A DNA stretch of 64,000 nucleotides from Chloroflexota bacterium (lineage in GTDB: Bacteria > Chloroflexota > UBA11872 > VXOZ01), in the NCBI GenBank assembly GCA_028874195.1, contig JAPPLM010000056.1, positions 28,892 to 92,891 on the forward strand, in the 5' to 3' direction. Shown here in pieces: positions 26,470 through 35,931 of the stretch; the first letter of the stretch is position 1; each line of letters begins with the position of its first letter. The notes below the pieces were generated by a model. That model ran no database searches. It saw only the letters and a program-made list of their open reading frames with translations, and was not told where the DNA came from. A program made the position numbers and the translations under genes.

Positions 26470-27419
26470 TGGCTGTAGACGTTGCCCCCCAAAGCGCAGC
26501 GCCCTCGATCCGGAAGGTACGGCTCACCCTGTTCATGCGGAGCCTGCGCGAAAACTGGTCGCTCTTTCTCGGCACGCGCATTGGCGTAATCGGCCTCGTG
26601 ATTATCATATTCTATCTGGTGCTCGCCCTGGCCCATCCGATCCTCATGAACACGGTTTGGGAGGAGCGAGTCTACGATCCCGTTGTCGGCTATGCGTTTG
26701 ACGAGACCCGCCAACCCGCACCCCCCAGCCGCAACCACCTGCTCGGAACCGATCCCCTGGGCCGGGATGTATTGAGTCAACTCATGCACAGCGCGCGGAC
26801 GGAGTTCCTGCTGGGGCTGCTTGCTGCGGTCGTCACCGTCACCATCGGCACGACCGTCGGGGCGGTTGCGGCGTACTATGGCGGCATCATCGATACGATA
26901 TTGATGCGATTCGCCGACCTCATGGTCATGATGCCGGGAATCAGCATCCTCATCGTCTTAAGTGCACTAATCGGCGTAGAGCACTTTGAACTGGCGCTCA
27001 TCATCGGCATCCTCTCCGGTTTCGGCGGTGCGAGTATTCTCTTGAAGTCCCAGGCGCTTTCCGTGGTTGTCAAGCCGTACATCGACGCCGCCCGCGCCGC
27101 GGGCGGCGGTCCGCTGCACATCATCTTCATACACATTGTCCCAAATCTCCTGCCGCTCTCGTTCCTCTACATGATGTTCACGGTCACCGGCGCCATCTTT
27201 TCGGAAGCGATCTTGAGCTTCTTGGGCCTCTTGGACGTGCGCATGAGTTGGGGCCTCATGATCCACACCACCGAAGCTGCCGGCTACTTGCTGCAGGTCG
27301 GCGCCTACTGGTGGCTGATCTTCCCGGCCAGTCTCTCCATTACCCTGCTCTGCACATCGTTCTACCTGGTAGGACGAGCCATGGATGAGATCGTCAACCC
27401 GAGGTTGCGGCGCCTATGA
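26469..27419 (+). CDS. ABC transporter permease, OppC/DppC type
   Basis: 316 residues from GTG 26469, overlapping the previous stop. It shows the DppC layout: charged N-terminus, one span (IGVIGLVIIIFYLVLALAHPIL), NHLLGTDPLGRDVLSQLMHSART, then the core spans and the EAA-like loop SVVVKPYIDAARAAGGGPLHIIFIHIVPNLLP. MSWGLMI near the C-terminus is also typical. It pairs with the upstream permease. Its stop overlaps the next ATG by four bases. Confidence 0.92.
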   Translation: MAVDVAPQSAAPSIRKVRLTLFMRSLRENWSLFLGTRIGVIGLVIIIFYLVLALAHPILMNTVWEERVYDPVVGYAFDETRQPAPPSRNHLLGTDPLGRDVLSQLMHSARTEFLLGLLAAVVTVTIGTTVGAVAAYYGGIIDTILMRFADLMVMMPGISILIVLSALIGVEHFELALIIGILSGFGGASILLKSQALSVVVKPYIDAARAAGGGPLHIIFIHIVPNLLPLSFLYMMFTVTGAIFSEAILSFLGLLDVRMSWGLMIHTTEAAGYLLQVGAYWWLIFPASLSITLLCTSFYLVGRAMDEIVNPRLRRL

Positions 27420-28381
27420 GCGGTTACCCCCTGCTAGCCGTCGAAGACCTCACGATGCACTACCAAACCCGTGCGGGCGAGGTGTGCGCGGTAGACGGCG
27501 TTTCGCTCTCGCTGGAGAGAGGCCAGTCGCTGGGACTGGTGGGTGAATCCGGTTGCGGTAAGTCGTCTCTCGCCCTCGCACTCTTAAGGCTCCAGCCGGA
27601 GAATGCCCAGATATTGCGAGGCAAGGTTCTGCTGGACGGCGTAGACCTGGTGTCACTCTCTGAAGAAGAGATGCGCACGTACCGCTGGAACCGCATTGCC
27701 ATGGTATTCCAGTCCGCCATGAACGCACTGGACCCGGTGTATCGAGTCGGCGACCAGATTATCGAGGCTTTGGAACAACACAGCAATGCTGCCCGCCAAG
27801 ACATGGTGGATCGCGTGGGCGAACTATACAAGCTTGTAAACCTCTCTCCCAACTTCATTCAGCGCTATCCCCACGAATACAGCGGCGGCATGAAACAGCG
27901 CGCCATCATCGCCATGGCGCTGGCATGCGAACCGGACCTCATCATTGCGGACGAGCCTACTACGGCCCTGGATGTCATTGTGCAGGACCACATTCTGCGT
28001 GAGTTTGGGAACATTCGTAAAGAGCTCAACATGAGCATGCTCTACATTTCCCATGATATGGCCGTCATTGCCGAGGTGAGCGACGTTGTCGCCGTCATGT
28101 ATGCGGGCAAGATTGTGGAGTACGGCACGGCTGAGGAAGTGTTCAATAAGCCCATCCATCCTTACACGCGGGCGTTGATGTCGGCATTTCCCAGCGTAAC
28201 CGGCGAGAAGCACGAACTAGCGACGCTGGGCGGCGAGCCGCCGAACCCTCTGGACTTGCCATCCGGTTGCCACTTCCATCCGCGCTGCCCGTTCGCGACA
28301 GACATGTGCGCGGAGCAGGAGCCGCCAACGGTGCGCCGCGGCGACCACTGGGCCGACTGCTGGAATCCACCGGAGGACTAA
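27416..28381 (+). CDS. ABC transporter ATP-binding protein, OppD/DppD type
   Basis: 321-residue peripheral ATPase. Walker A is GESGCGKSSLAL (about 43-54), the Q-loop is MVFQSAMNALDP, the signature is EYSGGMKQRAIIAMAL, Walker B is LIIADEPTTALD and the H-loop is ISHDMAV. The C-terminal oligopeptide-transporter domain has the Cys-rich CHFHPRCPFATDMCAEQEPP, which binds an iron-sulphur cluster in relatives. It overlaps the permease gene and precedes the partner ATPase by four bases. Confidence 0.93.
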   Translation: MSGYPLLAVEDLTMHYQTRAGEVCAVDGVSLSLERGQSLGLVGESGCGKSSLALALLRLQPENAQILRGKVLLDGVDLVSLSEEEMRTYRWNRIAMVFQSAMNALDPVYRVGDQIIEALEQHSNAARQDMVDRVGELYKLVNLSPNFIQRYPHEYSGGMKQRAIIAMALACEPDLIIADEPTTALDVIVQDHILREFGNIRKELNMSMLYISHDMAVIAEVSDVVAVMYAGKIVEYGTAEEVFNKPIHPYTRALMSAFPSVTGEKHELATLGGEPPNPLDLPSGCHFHPRCPFATDMCAEQEPPTVRRGDHWADCWNPPED

Positions 28382-28385
28382 GGCA

Positions 28386-29408
28386 ATGGCCGCAGCCGCA
28401 CAACCGACCTCCTCCAACGAGGACCGCCCCTTGCTCCAGGTCGAAGGGTTGCGCAAGCACTTTCCCGCCGGCGCCTCACGATTCAGGCGCAACGAACGCT
28501 TCATTCACGCGGTTGACGACGTCAACTTCACCCTGGGGAGAGGTGAAAGTCTGGGGCTGGTCGGTGAATCCGGGTGCGGCAAGACTACCACCGGCAAGAT
28601 GCTGGTTCGCCTGATAGACCCCACTGACGGACACGTGATATTTGACGACGGTACCGGCGAACCAACGGATATCGCGACGCTGCGCGGCAAGCCGCTGAAG
28701 GAATTCAGAAAACACGCGCAGATGATCTTCCAAGACCCCTACGAATCGATGAACCCCCGGCGCACGATATTTGATACCATCGCCGAGCCCTTGCAGGTTC
28801 AAGACATCGGCACATTGGTGGATCGCCTGGATCGCGTGATGGAGATGCTCGCTCTCGTCGGCCTCACGCCGCCGCGCACGTTCCTTTTTCGCTACCCGCA
28901 CGAACTGTCCGGCGGTCAGCGCCAGCGCGTGGCTATCGCGAGAGCCCTCATCGTCGAACCGTCGTTCGTCGTGGCCGACGAGCCGACCTCGATGCTGGAT
29001 GTCTCCGTACGAACCGGCGTGATGCAGCTCATGGCAGATTTGGCGAGCGGTCTGGGGATCGGCTACCTCTACATCACCCACGACCTGGCGGTGGCCCGGT
29101 ATATGTGCAGCCGCATCGCGGTCATGTATCTCGGCAAGATCGTCGAAATCGGCGACACGGAGGAAATTCTGCGCAGCCCACAGCACCCCTATACCCAGGC
29201 GTTGCTCTCCGCGGTGCCGGTGCCGGATCCGACGGTGTCGCGCGAAGCGGTCAAGATCAAAGGCGGCGTTACCACGCTGATAAACCCCCCGGCCCAATGC
29301 CGCTTCTACCCGCGCTGTCCCATCGCCGACGACTACTGCGAAACCAACGACCACCCGCCCCTGGAACGCAAAGGCCAGGAGCAGGAAGTCTCCTGCTACA
29401 AGGCGTAG
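28386..29408 (+). CDS. ABC transporter ATP-binding protein, OppF/DppF type
   Basis: 340 residues. Walker A is [12 protein letters not shown], the Q-loop [15 protein letters not shown], the signature [16 protein letters not shown], Walker [13 protein letters not shown] and the H-loop ITHDLAV. The C-terminal [14 protein letters not shown] matches the family's cysteine cluster. It is the last gene of the importer operon (binding protein, two permeases, two ATPases), which powers uptake of peptides or comparable solutes. Confidence 0.93.
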   Translation: MAAAAQPTSSNEDRPLLQVEGLRKHFPAGASRFRRNERFIHAVDDVNFTLGRGESLGLVGESGCGKTTTGKMLVRLIDPTDGHVIFDDGTGEPTDIATLRGKPLKEFRKHAQMIFQDPYESMNPRRTIFDTIAEPLQVQDIGTLVDRLDRVMEMLALVGLTPPRTFLFRYPHELSGGQRQRVAIARALIVEPSFVVADEPTSMLDVSVRTGVMQLMADLASGLGIGYLYITHDLAVARYMCSRIAVMYLGKIVEIGDTEEILRSPQHPYTQALLSAVPVPDPTVSREAVKIKGGVTTLINPPAQCRFYPRCPIADDYCETNDHPPLERKGQEQEVSCYKA

Positions 29409-29754
29409 AGTTTCGATTCCTGTCTGGTAGCACTCCGATTATTCACACCGTCTGATTCGCTGCCCGCAGTTTCTGTAGGTACCACAAAGGCACGGTGAGT
29501 TCCTCTATTCCGAGGCAAGCAGCGCGTGCACTTAGCCGTCATCGGCGCCGACAAACTCATCGCCCCAAGTCACAGTGGGTGAACTCATTGATTCTCCTGG
29601 TGCAAACAACACCTCAGCACCCCGCGGTCAGTGTTTTGAGGGCGCAAGCATGTCCATCTTGAGAGAACCGTTGACCGCGACGTAGCCGACAGTCATTGGA
29701 GAGGCCTAAGGGGTCCGCATTGTGCCGAGCCAGTAAATCAACGTTTGCATTCAC
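29409..29754. other. Intergenic region, nothing recognised
   Basis: 346 bases downstream of two convergent genes. No hairpin with a U run, gene or known repeat could be supported. Confidence 0.5.
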
Positions 29755-32004
29755 TTAATTGCGGCTTCGCTGTTCCAGTTTGCTTTGAGCCTCCGATGTG
29801 TAAACCACAAGAGCATGCGCAATGGCATTAGACCTTCTATAGGTCGGAGCGTTCTCCACAGTAGTGAAATAGATGACGCCTTGGCTAACAGTTGGCGAAA
29901 AGAACGCCTTGCCGCCTGCCTCATAATGCCAATAGGCTTTGCCAGTCAAGGCATCGAGCGCGTGCAGGGTGCCGTTATCCGATACGGCGTACAATACGCC
30001 CTTGACGACCCTCGGTGTTACCAAATTGAACGAATGAGCTTCCGACAAACCACCAATCTGATACCGCCACAGTTCTGCACCGTTAGCAGCATTCAGGGCA
30101 ATGACGTCGCCAAATGAAGATGCAAGGTATACGACACCTTCATAGACAACCGGGGTCGTAAGAACCCTAGCGTATTCCGGATCAGACTTGAGACCGCTAA
30201 CAAGCTTCCCCTTCCTTAAAGGAAGCGTCGACTCTAGGTTGATTCGGATGTGCCAAATCTTTTTACCGGTCGCTGCCTCCAGTGCATACACATTCCCAAT
30301 CCCTCCTGTCACATAGAGCACGCCATCACTGACCGCAGGAGAGAACCCATCCATGCTGGACACCTGCTGCTGCCACCGTATCTGCCCTGATCTGGAATCT
30401 ATCGCAAGCAAGTCCCCAACGTAGGTAACAACATAGACCAAACCACCTCCAACCGCAGGGGGTGTAAAATACCCTCGACCCTTACTGTCAAAGCGCCAAA
30501 GCACTTCCCCACTACTGCTGTCCAATGCGGTGAGGCGGCCATCGAAGGAATCTGAACCAACGGAACTTACGTAAACGACCTCGTGGTCCAATGCCACAAA
30601 GGTTTCCGGTCCTCTCGTTCTTAGCTTCCATAGCAGTTTCCCTGTCGTGGCGTCCAATGCATAGACATGGCCGTCCTTCGAGCTGGCGAAGACCACACCG
30701 CCATCACTCGTCAGGGGAGGCATCGTAGGATGTCCGTCCATCTGGAAGCGCCAATATGGTGTTCCATTCGCAGAATCTATTGCATATAGGTAGCCATTAG
30801 GTAAGACAAAGTGAATTGAGTTCTGCCCATCCGCCGCAGTGGATGGAATATCGGAACCAGTAGCATAGCGCCAAATGATGTCTCCAGTGCCGGCATCGAG
30901 CGCATAGACATGGCCGTCGTCCGCACCCACATAGGCCACACCGTCAGCCACCTCTGGGGACGAGTAGATTCTATAGCCGATCTGGAAGCGCCAAAGGAGT
31001 TTCCCGTTTGCTGCATCCAACGCGTTGATCGAGCCGCCTCTCCCACCGACAAAAAACACGCCGTCGCTCACTGCCAAAGAGTGCGATTTCCTATCACTCA
31101 TCTGGGTGCGCCAAAGAAGCTCGCCGGTCTCGGCTGCGAGTGAATACGCATGGCCCCAATATGAACTGGCAAGTATCACACCCTCATGAAACAAAGGAAT
31201 GGCAGGCACAAGATCTTCTGCCATAAAATCCCAGAGCTCTTTTCCGGTTGTAGCATCGAGCGCTGAGAGCCCAAAGTGACGCTGGCTGACGTAGACCACT
31301 CCGCCCACTACCAGTGGAGAAGGAACCCACGCCTGCCAATAGACCTTCGTAACTGCTCTGCCCCACTTGAATTCTCCGGTCTCAGCGTCCAGGGCGTAAA
31401 TGAAACCGTCATTGGGAATTACATAAACGGCACCGTCTGCTACTGTTGGCGAACCGAGAACCTCGGCCGCAGTCTTGTAGCGCCAGCGCAGGTCACCGGT
31501 CGCGGCATCCAGCGCATACACATGCCTATCGCTTGATCCCACATAAACTACGCCATTAGCCAACGTCGGCGAAGAGTATACATCACCCTCCGTGAGAAAA
31601 CGCCAAAGCAGTTTCCCAGTCGAAGCATTGAGTGCGTAGACGTGGTCATCAAGCGAACCAATATACACGTTGCCGTCAGCAACCGCAGGGGAAGAAGATA
31701 CGTCGTCTCCTGTCCTGAATCGCCACAGCAATTCCCCGGTAGCAGCTTGCAGCGCGTACACGTAGCCATCGTATGAGCCAAAGTAAACCACGCCATTAGC
31801 CACTTTCGGTGTGGATCGCACCGCACCACCAAACTCGTAACGCCATAGCAGACTTCCAGGTTCGTCAGTCACTTGGGAAGATCGAACCGACCCCGGTGGA
31901 GTAGAAGCACATGCGACAAGACCGCATGTTACAAGGGCAAGTGTTAGGCATTTCAAGATGCCCACTACGGCTCTGCCCCTATTGTCCAATCTAATCAGTT
32001 TCAT
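29755..32004 (-). CDS. PQQ-type beta-propeller lipoprotein (BamB-like repeats, double propeller)
   Basis: 749 residues. A lipoprotein signal (LALVTCGLVAC, Cys about residue 32) is followed by about 16 repeats of roughly 40 residues, at least 15 with the clear core YALDAATGxLLWRF plus xVVYVGSxDGHVYAL. This is the PQQ/BamB tryptophan-docking pattern without evidence for a quinone site, and the number suggests two propellers of about eight blades. It is probably anchored on the outer face of the membrane as a binding scaffold. GC content is lower than in nearby metabolic genes and no partner gene is adjacent. RBS is weak. Confidence 0.88.
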   Translation of the reverse strand: MKLIRLDNRGRAVVGILKCLTLALVTCGLVACASTPPGSVRSSQVTDEPGSLLWRYEFGGAVRSTPKVANGVVYFGSYDGYVYALQAATGELLWRFRTGDDVSSSPAVADGNVYIGSLDDHVYALNASTGKLLWRFLTEGDVYSSPTLANGVVYVGSSDRHVYALDAATGDLRWRYKTAAEVLGSPTVADGAVYVIPNDGFIYALDAETGEFKWGRAVTKVYWQAWVPSPLVVGGVVYVSQRHFGLSALDATTGKELWDFMAEDLVPAIPLFHEGVILASSYWGHAYSLAAETGELLWRTQMSDRKSHSLAVSDGVFFVGGRGGSINALDAANGKLLWRFQIGYRIYSSPEVADGVAYVGADDGHVYALDAGTGDIIWRYATGSDIPSTAADGQNSIHFVLPNGYLYAIDSANGTPYWRFQMDGHPTMPPLTSDGGVVFASSKDGHVYALDATTGKLLWKLRTRGPETFVALDHEVVYVSSVGSDSFDGRLTALDSSSGEVLWRFDSKGRGYFTPPAVGGGLVYVVTYVGDLLAIDSRSGQIRWQQQVSSMDGFSPAVSDGVLYVTGGIGNVYALEAATGKKIWHIRINLESTLPLRKGKLVSGLKSDPEYARVLTTPVVYEGVVYLASSFGDVIALNAANGAELWRYQIGGLSEAHSFNLVTPRVVKGVLYAVSDNGTLHALDALTGKAYWHYEAGGKAFFSPTVSQGVIYFTTVENAPTYRRSNAIAHALVVYTSEAQSKLEQRSRN

Positions 32005-32113
32005 ACTGTATAATTCGACCTAAGGGAAGTTCGGTTGACGCTCTCAACGCACTTCAATTTAGCAAACCCCAGTGCAGGCGTATAAGTGCGTTTCGCAGCT
32101 ACCAGCTACTTCG

Positions 32114-33259
32114 TCAAATGTCCACCACCGCGCCGGTGTCGTCGCGGAGGTTCTTGAAATAGTAGAAGCTGCGGGGCGGGTTGGCGGCGATGACGTCTTC
32201 GTCCAGGTCGACGCCCAGGCCGGGCGTATCCGGCACGTGCAGGTAGCCGTCCTTAATCTGCCACGGCTCTTTGACAACCCGGTCGCGGTAGGGCTGGCTG
32301 GGCACGTATTCCAGCGTGAGGTAGTTGGGCACGCTCATGCCGATGTGCGCCGCGGCGGCGGTTGAAAGCGGCCCCATGGGGTTGTGCGGCGCGACGAGCA
32401 CGTGGTGCACCTCGGCGAGCGCGGCGATCTTCTTGACCTCGGTGATGCCGCCAGCGTGGCAGAGGTCCGGCTGGATCACGTCCACGTATTGGCCAGCGAG
32501 AAGGGGCGCGAATTGCCACTTGGTGAAATAGCGTTCGCCGGTGGCTAGGTCGATGCCCAGTTCGCGTGCGGTTTCGCGCACAGGCCGAAACGCCTCGATG
32601 TTATCGGGCGGCACCGGCTCCTCGAAGAACGTGATGCGGCTATCCTTCACGGCGTGCAATTGGCGCACGGCCTGCGCCGGACGGCTCCTGCCGTGGTTAT
32701 CGATCATCAGATCAACGTCGCGTCCAACGGCCTGGCGCAAGATGGCGATGCGTTCGCCCAGGAGCGCCGCGGCCTGATGGTCGCCCATGGGTTCGTCCGT
32801 AGCCCACGCACCGGTCTTCAGGGCGGTGAAACCGGCGCCCACGAGTTGTGCCGCTTCCCGCGCGATGCGGTCGGCCTCGTAGATGCCGACATGCGTATAC
32901 AGACGGATGCGGTCGCGAGCCGGGCCGCCGAGCAGGTGGTAGACCGGCGCGCCGTAATGCTTGCCCTTGATGTCCCACAGGGCCTGGTCTATGCCTGAAA
33001 TGGCCGTGTTGATGACCACGCCGCCTTTCCAGAAGCCGTCCCTGTAGAGCGATTGCCAGAGCCGCTCGGTCTCCAGCGGGTCCTTGCCGATAAGCAACTC
33101 GCCAAGCTGTCCGATGCACGTGCGCACCGTGGCGTCCTTGCCCTCCAGGGTCGCCTCGCCCCAGCCGTAGAGCTCCGGCTCGTCAGTGGAGATCTTCACA
33201 AAGACCCAGTTACGTGGCTCTCCCCACATGATGAACGTGTCTACCGCAGTAATACGCAT
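32114..33259 (-). CDS. Enolase-superfamily sugar-acid dehydratase (galactonate dehydratase-like)
   Basis: 381-residue mandelate racemase/muconate lactonising enzyme family member. Residues 1-120 form the capping domain. The barrel carries metal-ligand candidates Asp187 and catalytic His189 (MIDNHG), Glu213 (FFEEP), Glu242 (ATGERY), and His292 in APHNPMGP, the D-galactonate dehydratase arrangement. It would dehydrate an aldonic acid to the 2-keto-3-deoxy acid. AAGGAG stands seven bases before the ATG. No kinase or aldolase gene is adjacent, so the exact acid is not set. Confidence 0.9.
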   Translation of the reverse strand: MRITAVDTFIMWGEPRNWVFVKISTDEPELYGWGEATLEGKDATVRTCIGQLGELLIGKDPLETERLWQSLYRDGFWKGGVVINTAISGIDQALWDIKGKHYGAPVYHLLGGPARDRIRLYTHVGIYEADRIAREAAQLVGAGFTALKTGAWATDEPMGDHQAAALLGERIAILRQAVGRDVDLMIDNHGRSRPAQAVRQLHAVKDSRITFFEEPVPPDNIEAFRPVRETARELGIDLATGERYFTKWQFAPLLAGQYVDVIQPDLCHAGGITEVKKIAALAEVHHVLVAPHNPMGPLSTAAAAHIGMSVPNYLTLEYVPSQPYRDRVVKEPWQIKDGYLHVPDTPGLGVDLDEDVIAANPPRSFYYFKNLRDDTGAVVDI

Positions 33260-33561
33260 GGAAACGTCTCCTTCTGCTGTGAACTTGGGCGTGTTAGCTT
33301 GTCATTGACGCGAGAATTAGACAGCAAACAGCTCTTTATTTGTATGTTGAAGAAAGCCTGCACATGAGTGAATGTAAGCAGGTAACGCGAGAGGCGCGTC
33401 GTCCGTCATTAGGTGACCCAGCACGGCAGTGCTGGCTGCATCGTGCGGGAGTACAGCACCCCTCGCGCCCGTATGTCGCTCCGAACAGATACCTGGGCAG
33501 GCCAACGGCCCGCATCTGCACGTGTGGAGGACACCACCAGTATGCCAGGAAAGAGAAGGTC

Positions 33562-33780
33562 ATGGAAGTGGTCGCAGGCATCGACGTAGTCCAGGCAATC
33601 GATGTGGGGAAAGCGCAACTCGACATCTCGGTCGCGTCCGGCCGCGCGCGGAGCTTTGCCAATAGCGCGATAGGCACCACCGCCCTGGTGCGCTGGCTGC
33701 AACGTGAGGGCGTCACGGCGTCGCTCTGGGAAAGAAATGTGCACGAAAAAACTCAAGAGCTTGCAACAGCAACTGCCTGA
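33562..33780 (+). pseudogene. IS110-family transposase remnant (N-terminus only)
   Basis: 72 residues. VAGIDVVQAIDVGKAQLDISV is the start of the RuvC-like DEDD domain of IS110 transposases, and FANSAIGTTALVRWLQREGV continues the match. The expected VxEATG-type segment is missing: after ASLWER the frame runs into unrelated sequence and stops, whereas full proteins exceed 300 residues. No C-terminal Ser-containing domain is found nearby. The flanking 33260-33561 and 33781-33832 hold no other gene. Confidence 0.75.
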
Positions 33781-33832
33781 AAGTCTATAGTTAAGAGACT
33801 AGGAGAGAGATCCTGTCGTTACTGGAAGCCAT

Positions 33833-34651
33833 ATGAGCGCTATTCCGCACTACATCATGAGCAAGGACAACCCGCAGATAAAGCGGGTGCGGGCGCTGCT
33901 GCAGTCGTCGCGGCAGCGGCGCAAAGAGGGAGCGTTTGTCGTGGAAGGCGTGCGCTTGGTGGAGGAGGCGCTGGCTGCCGCTCGCGTGACCGCGCTATAC
34001 GTCTGTCCTGAGTTGCTCGCCTCCCACGCCCGCAGCCGCGCCTTCCATGACAGCTTGGATGGGGATGGCGTCTACACTCTCATCCACATCGCGCCGGATG
34101 TCTTTGCGGCGCTAGCCGATACGGCCACGCCTCAGGGTGTGGTGGCGGTGTGTTCGCTACCGGAAGACGCCGCGCTGGCGCCTCAGGCCACACTGGCAGT
34201 GCTTCTCGATGGCGTGCAAGACCCGGGGAACGCGGGCATGATCCTGCGCGCCGCTGCCGCCGCTAATGCCGACGGTGTGCTCTTTGGACCCGGCAGCGTG
34301 GATCCATATAACCCTAAGGTCCTGCGGGGAGCAATGGGCGCTCATTTTCGCACGACGCTGCTCAGCCTCCGCGGCGAGGAAGACATGCATGCCGTTGCCG
34401 GCAGGTTTACGCAACGTATCGTGGCGGCGGCGCGGGACGGGGAACGGTACGATACGCTAGATTGGACCGAGCCGACCTTGCTGATCGTGGGCGCTGAGGC
34501 CCACGGCGCCAGCGACTTAGGCAGAAGCTTGCAAACCGCCGCGGCCTCGATCCCGCTAGCGCGGGGCGTGGAGTCCTTGAACGTCGGCATGGCCGCGGGT
34601 GTTTTGCTCTTCGAGGCCGTGCGGCAGCGTCTGAACGCCTCAGAAGCGTAA
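33833..34651 (+). CDS. SpoU/TrmH-family RNA 2'-O-methyltransferase
   Basis: 272 residues. The N-terminal substrate-binding part has MSKDNPQIKRVRALLQSSRQRRKEGAFVVEG, as in RlmB/TsnR-like enzymes. The SPOUT domain has motif 1 LDGVQDPGNAGMILRAAAAA, motif 2 LIVGAEAHGAS and motif 3 IPLARGVESLNVGMAAGVLLFE, which form the knot binding S-adenosylmethionine. It methylates rRNA or tRNA ribose; which nucleotide is unclear. A thiostrepton-resistance-type target is possible but not shown. Confidence 0.9.
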   Translation: MSAIPHYIMSKDNPQIKRVRALLQSSRQRRKEGAFVVEGVRLVEEALAAARVTALYVCPELLASHARSRAFHDSLDGDGVYTLIHIAPDVFAALADTATPQGVVAVCSLPEDAALAPQATLAVLLDGVQDPGNAGMILRAAAAANADGVLFGPGSVDPYNPKVLRGAMGAHFRTTLLSLRGEEDMHAVAGRFTQRIVAAARDGERYDTLDWTEPTLLIVGAEAHGASDLGRSLQTAAASIPLARGVESLNVGMAAGVLLFEAVRQRLNASEA

Positions 34652-34756
34652 TGTCGGCACGGGCGGGGAAGAAGGCCGCGCGCCAGCCAAGTGTGTCCAG
34701 CGTCTCGGCAGCAATTCGCGTTGCACTCTAGCTAGTTGTAGGAAGGAAAGTCACGG

Positions 34757-35146
34757 ATGGCACAGGACTCTGTGTTCATAGAAGGCATGCGCATCACCGC
34801 CCATGTCGGCGTAACGGCAGAAGAGCGCGACACGCGCCAAATCTTGCGTTTCGACCTGGAATTGCGCTGCGATCTGCACCGGGCGGGGGAGAGCGACGAT
34901 ATCGGTCACGTGATCGACTACGGGGCCGTCTACCAACACGTCGTCACCGTGGTGGAGAGCACACCCTGCAAGCTCCTGGAACACTTGGCGTCCAAAGTCG
35001 CCGCCGCGCTGTTAGCGGCCTTCCCCGCGTGCGAAGAGGTGCGCATCCGCGTTGGCAAACCGGCCCTCTTTCCCACTACGGGCCGATCCGGCATGCCGGG
35101 AGTGGAGATAGTTCGCGTGCGCAGCGAACTGAGCGCAAGAGCATAG
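34757..35146 (+). CDS. folB: Dihydroneopterin aldolase
   Basis: 129 residues, normal for FolB, which cleaves dihydroneopterin to 6-hydroxymethyl-dihydropterin and glycolaldehyde in folate synthesis. Visible active-site residues are Glu22 (GVTAEERD), Tyr55 (VIDYGAVY), Glu75 (LLEHLA) and Lys101 (IRVGKP). AGGAAAG lies upstream of the ATG. No folK or folP is adjacent, so folate genes are scattered here. Confidence 0.92.
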   Translation: MAQDSVFIEGMRITAHVGVTAEERDTRQILRFDLELRCDLHRAGESDDIGHVIDYGAVYQHVVTVVESTPCKLLEHLASKVAAALLAAFPACEEVRIRVGKPALFPTTGRSGMPGVEIVRVRSELSARA

Positions 35147-35192
35147 AGAGAATCAAAGTAACTTGCGCGCAGCGGGCACGTGGCCAAGTGGG

Positions 35193-35885
35193 CTATTGTC
35201 CGCTAAGAATCCGGTCCAACGCCTGCTGGAATTCAGCTACCGGTCTCCCGCCCACAAAGATTTCCACTATGCGGTGGTCGGCATCGAGAAAGAATGTCGT
35301 GGGAAACGAACTGATCTGGTATGCCGTGCCGACCTCAATGCTGGGATCAAAGAGCAGAGGGTAGGTGACGCCGAACTCCTCTTTGAACCACTTGAGGTCG
35401 TCGATGGTGATGCGGGGATGCGGGGCAATTCTGCTCTGAGTCTTACCGTAGTCCTTACCATAGGGCGTCGCGCTGATAGAGACGATATGCACGCGGTCGC
35501 CGTACTCGGCATGGATCTGGGTGAGACGCGGCGCTTCGTCCTGGCAGTGCGGACACCACGGCGCGAAGAAAGCGATGACTACCGGCTTGCCTTTCAAGGA
35601 CTCGAGGCTAATCGTCTCGCCTTCAGTGTTTTCCAGCGAGAAGCCCGGGGCGGCCGCCCCGACTCCCAGGCTCTCGGGCTGTTGGGATTTGCCCATGTCT
35701 TCCGTCGGCAGCGGGCTGCTGCTTTCGGATGGCCCGCCCAGTGGATTGAGGCCGGTTAGTACGGTGGGCACGACAAGCACGATGACAAAGAGCGCTATCA
35801 CCGCCGGAATAATCCACTTCCGCCACGCTCGTGCCACAGGTCTTCGACTCTGTGTGTTGCGTCTCTTGCCTTTTGCTCGCGCCAT
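35193..35885 (-). CDS. Membrane-anchored TlpA/ResA-type thiol-disulfide oxidoreductase
   Basis: 230 residues. A basic head is followed by one membrane anchor (residues about 24-45), a Ser/Pro-rich linker, then an AhpC/TSA-thioredoxin fold with the redox site WCPHC (Cys111, Cys114) and the cis-Pro loop SSFPTTFFLD. It would act outside the cytoplasm, reducing or exchanging disulfides, for example in cytochrome c maturation or protein folding. It stands alone; no ccm genes are nearby. Confidence 0.88.
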   Translation of the reverse strand: MARAKGKRRNTQSRRPVARAWRKWIIPAVIALFVIVLVVPTVLTGLNPLGGPSESSSPLPTEDMGKSQQPESLGVGAAAPGFSLENTEGETISLESLKGKPVVIAFFAPWCPHCQDEAPRLTQIHAEYGDRVHIVSISATPYGKDYGKTQSRIAPHPRITIDDLKWFKEEFGVTYPLLFDPSIEVGTAYQISSFPTTFFLDADHRIVEIFVGGRPVAEFQQALDRILSGQ

Positions 35886-35931
35886 AGGTTTACCCTCTTA
35901 GAATGCGGTCTCTGGGCAGTCTCCTTGTGCG

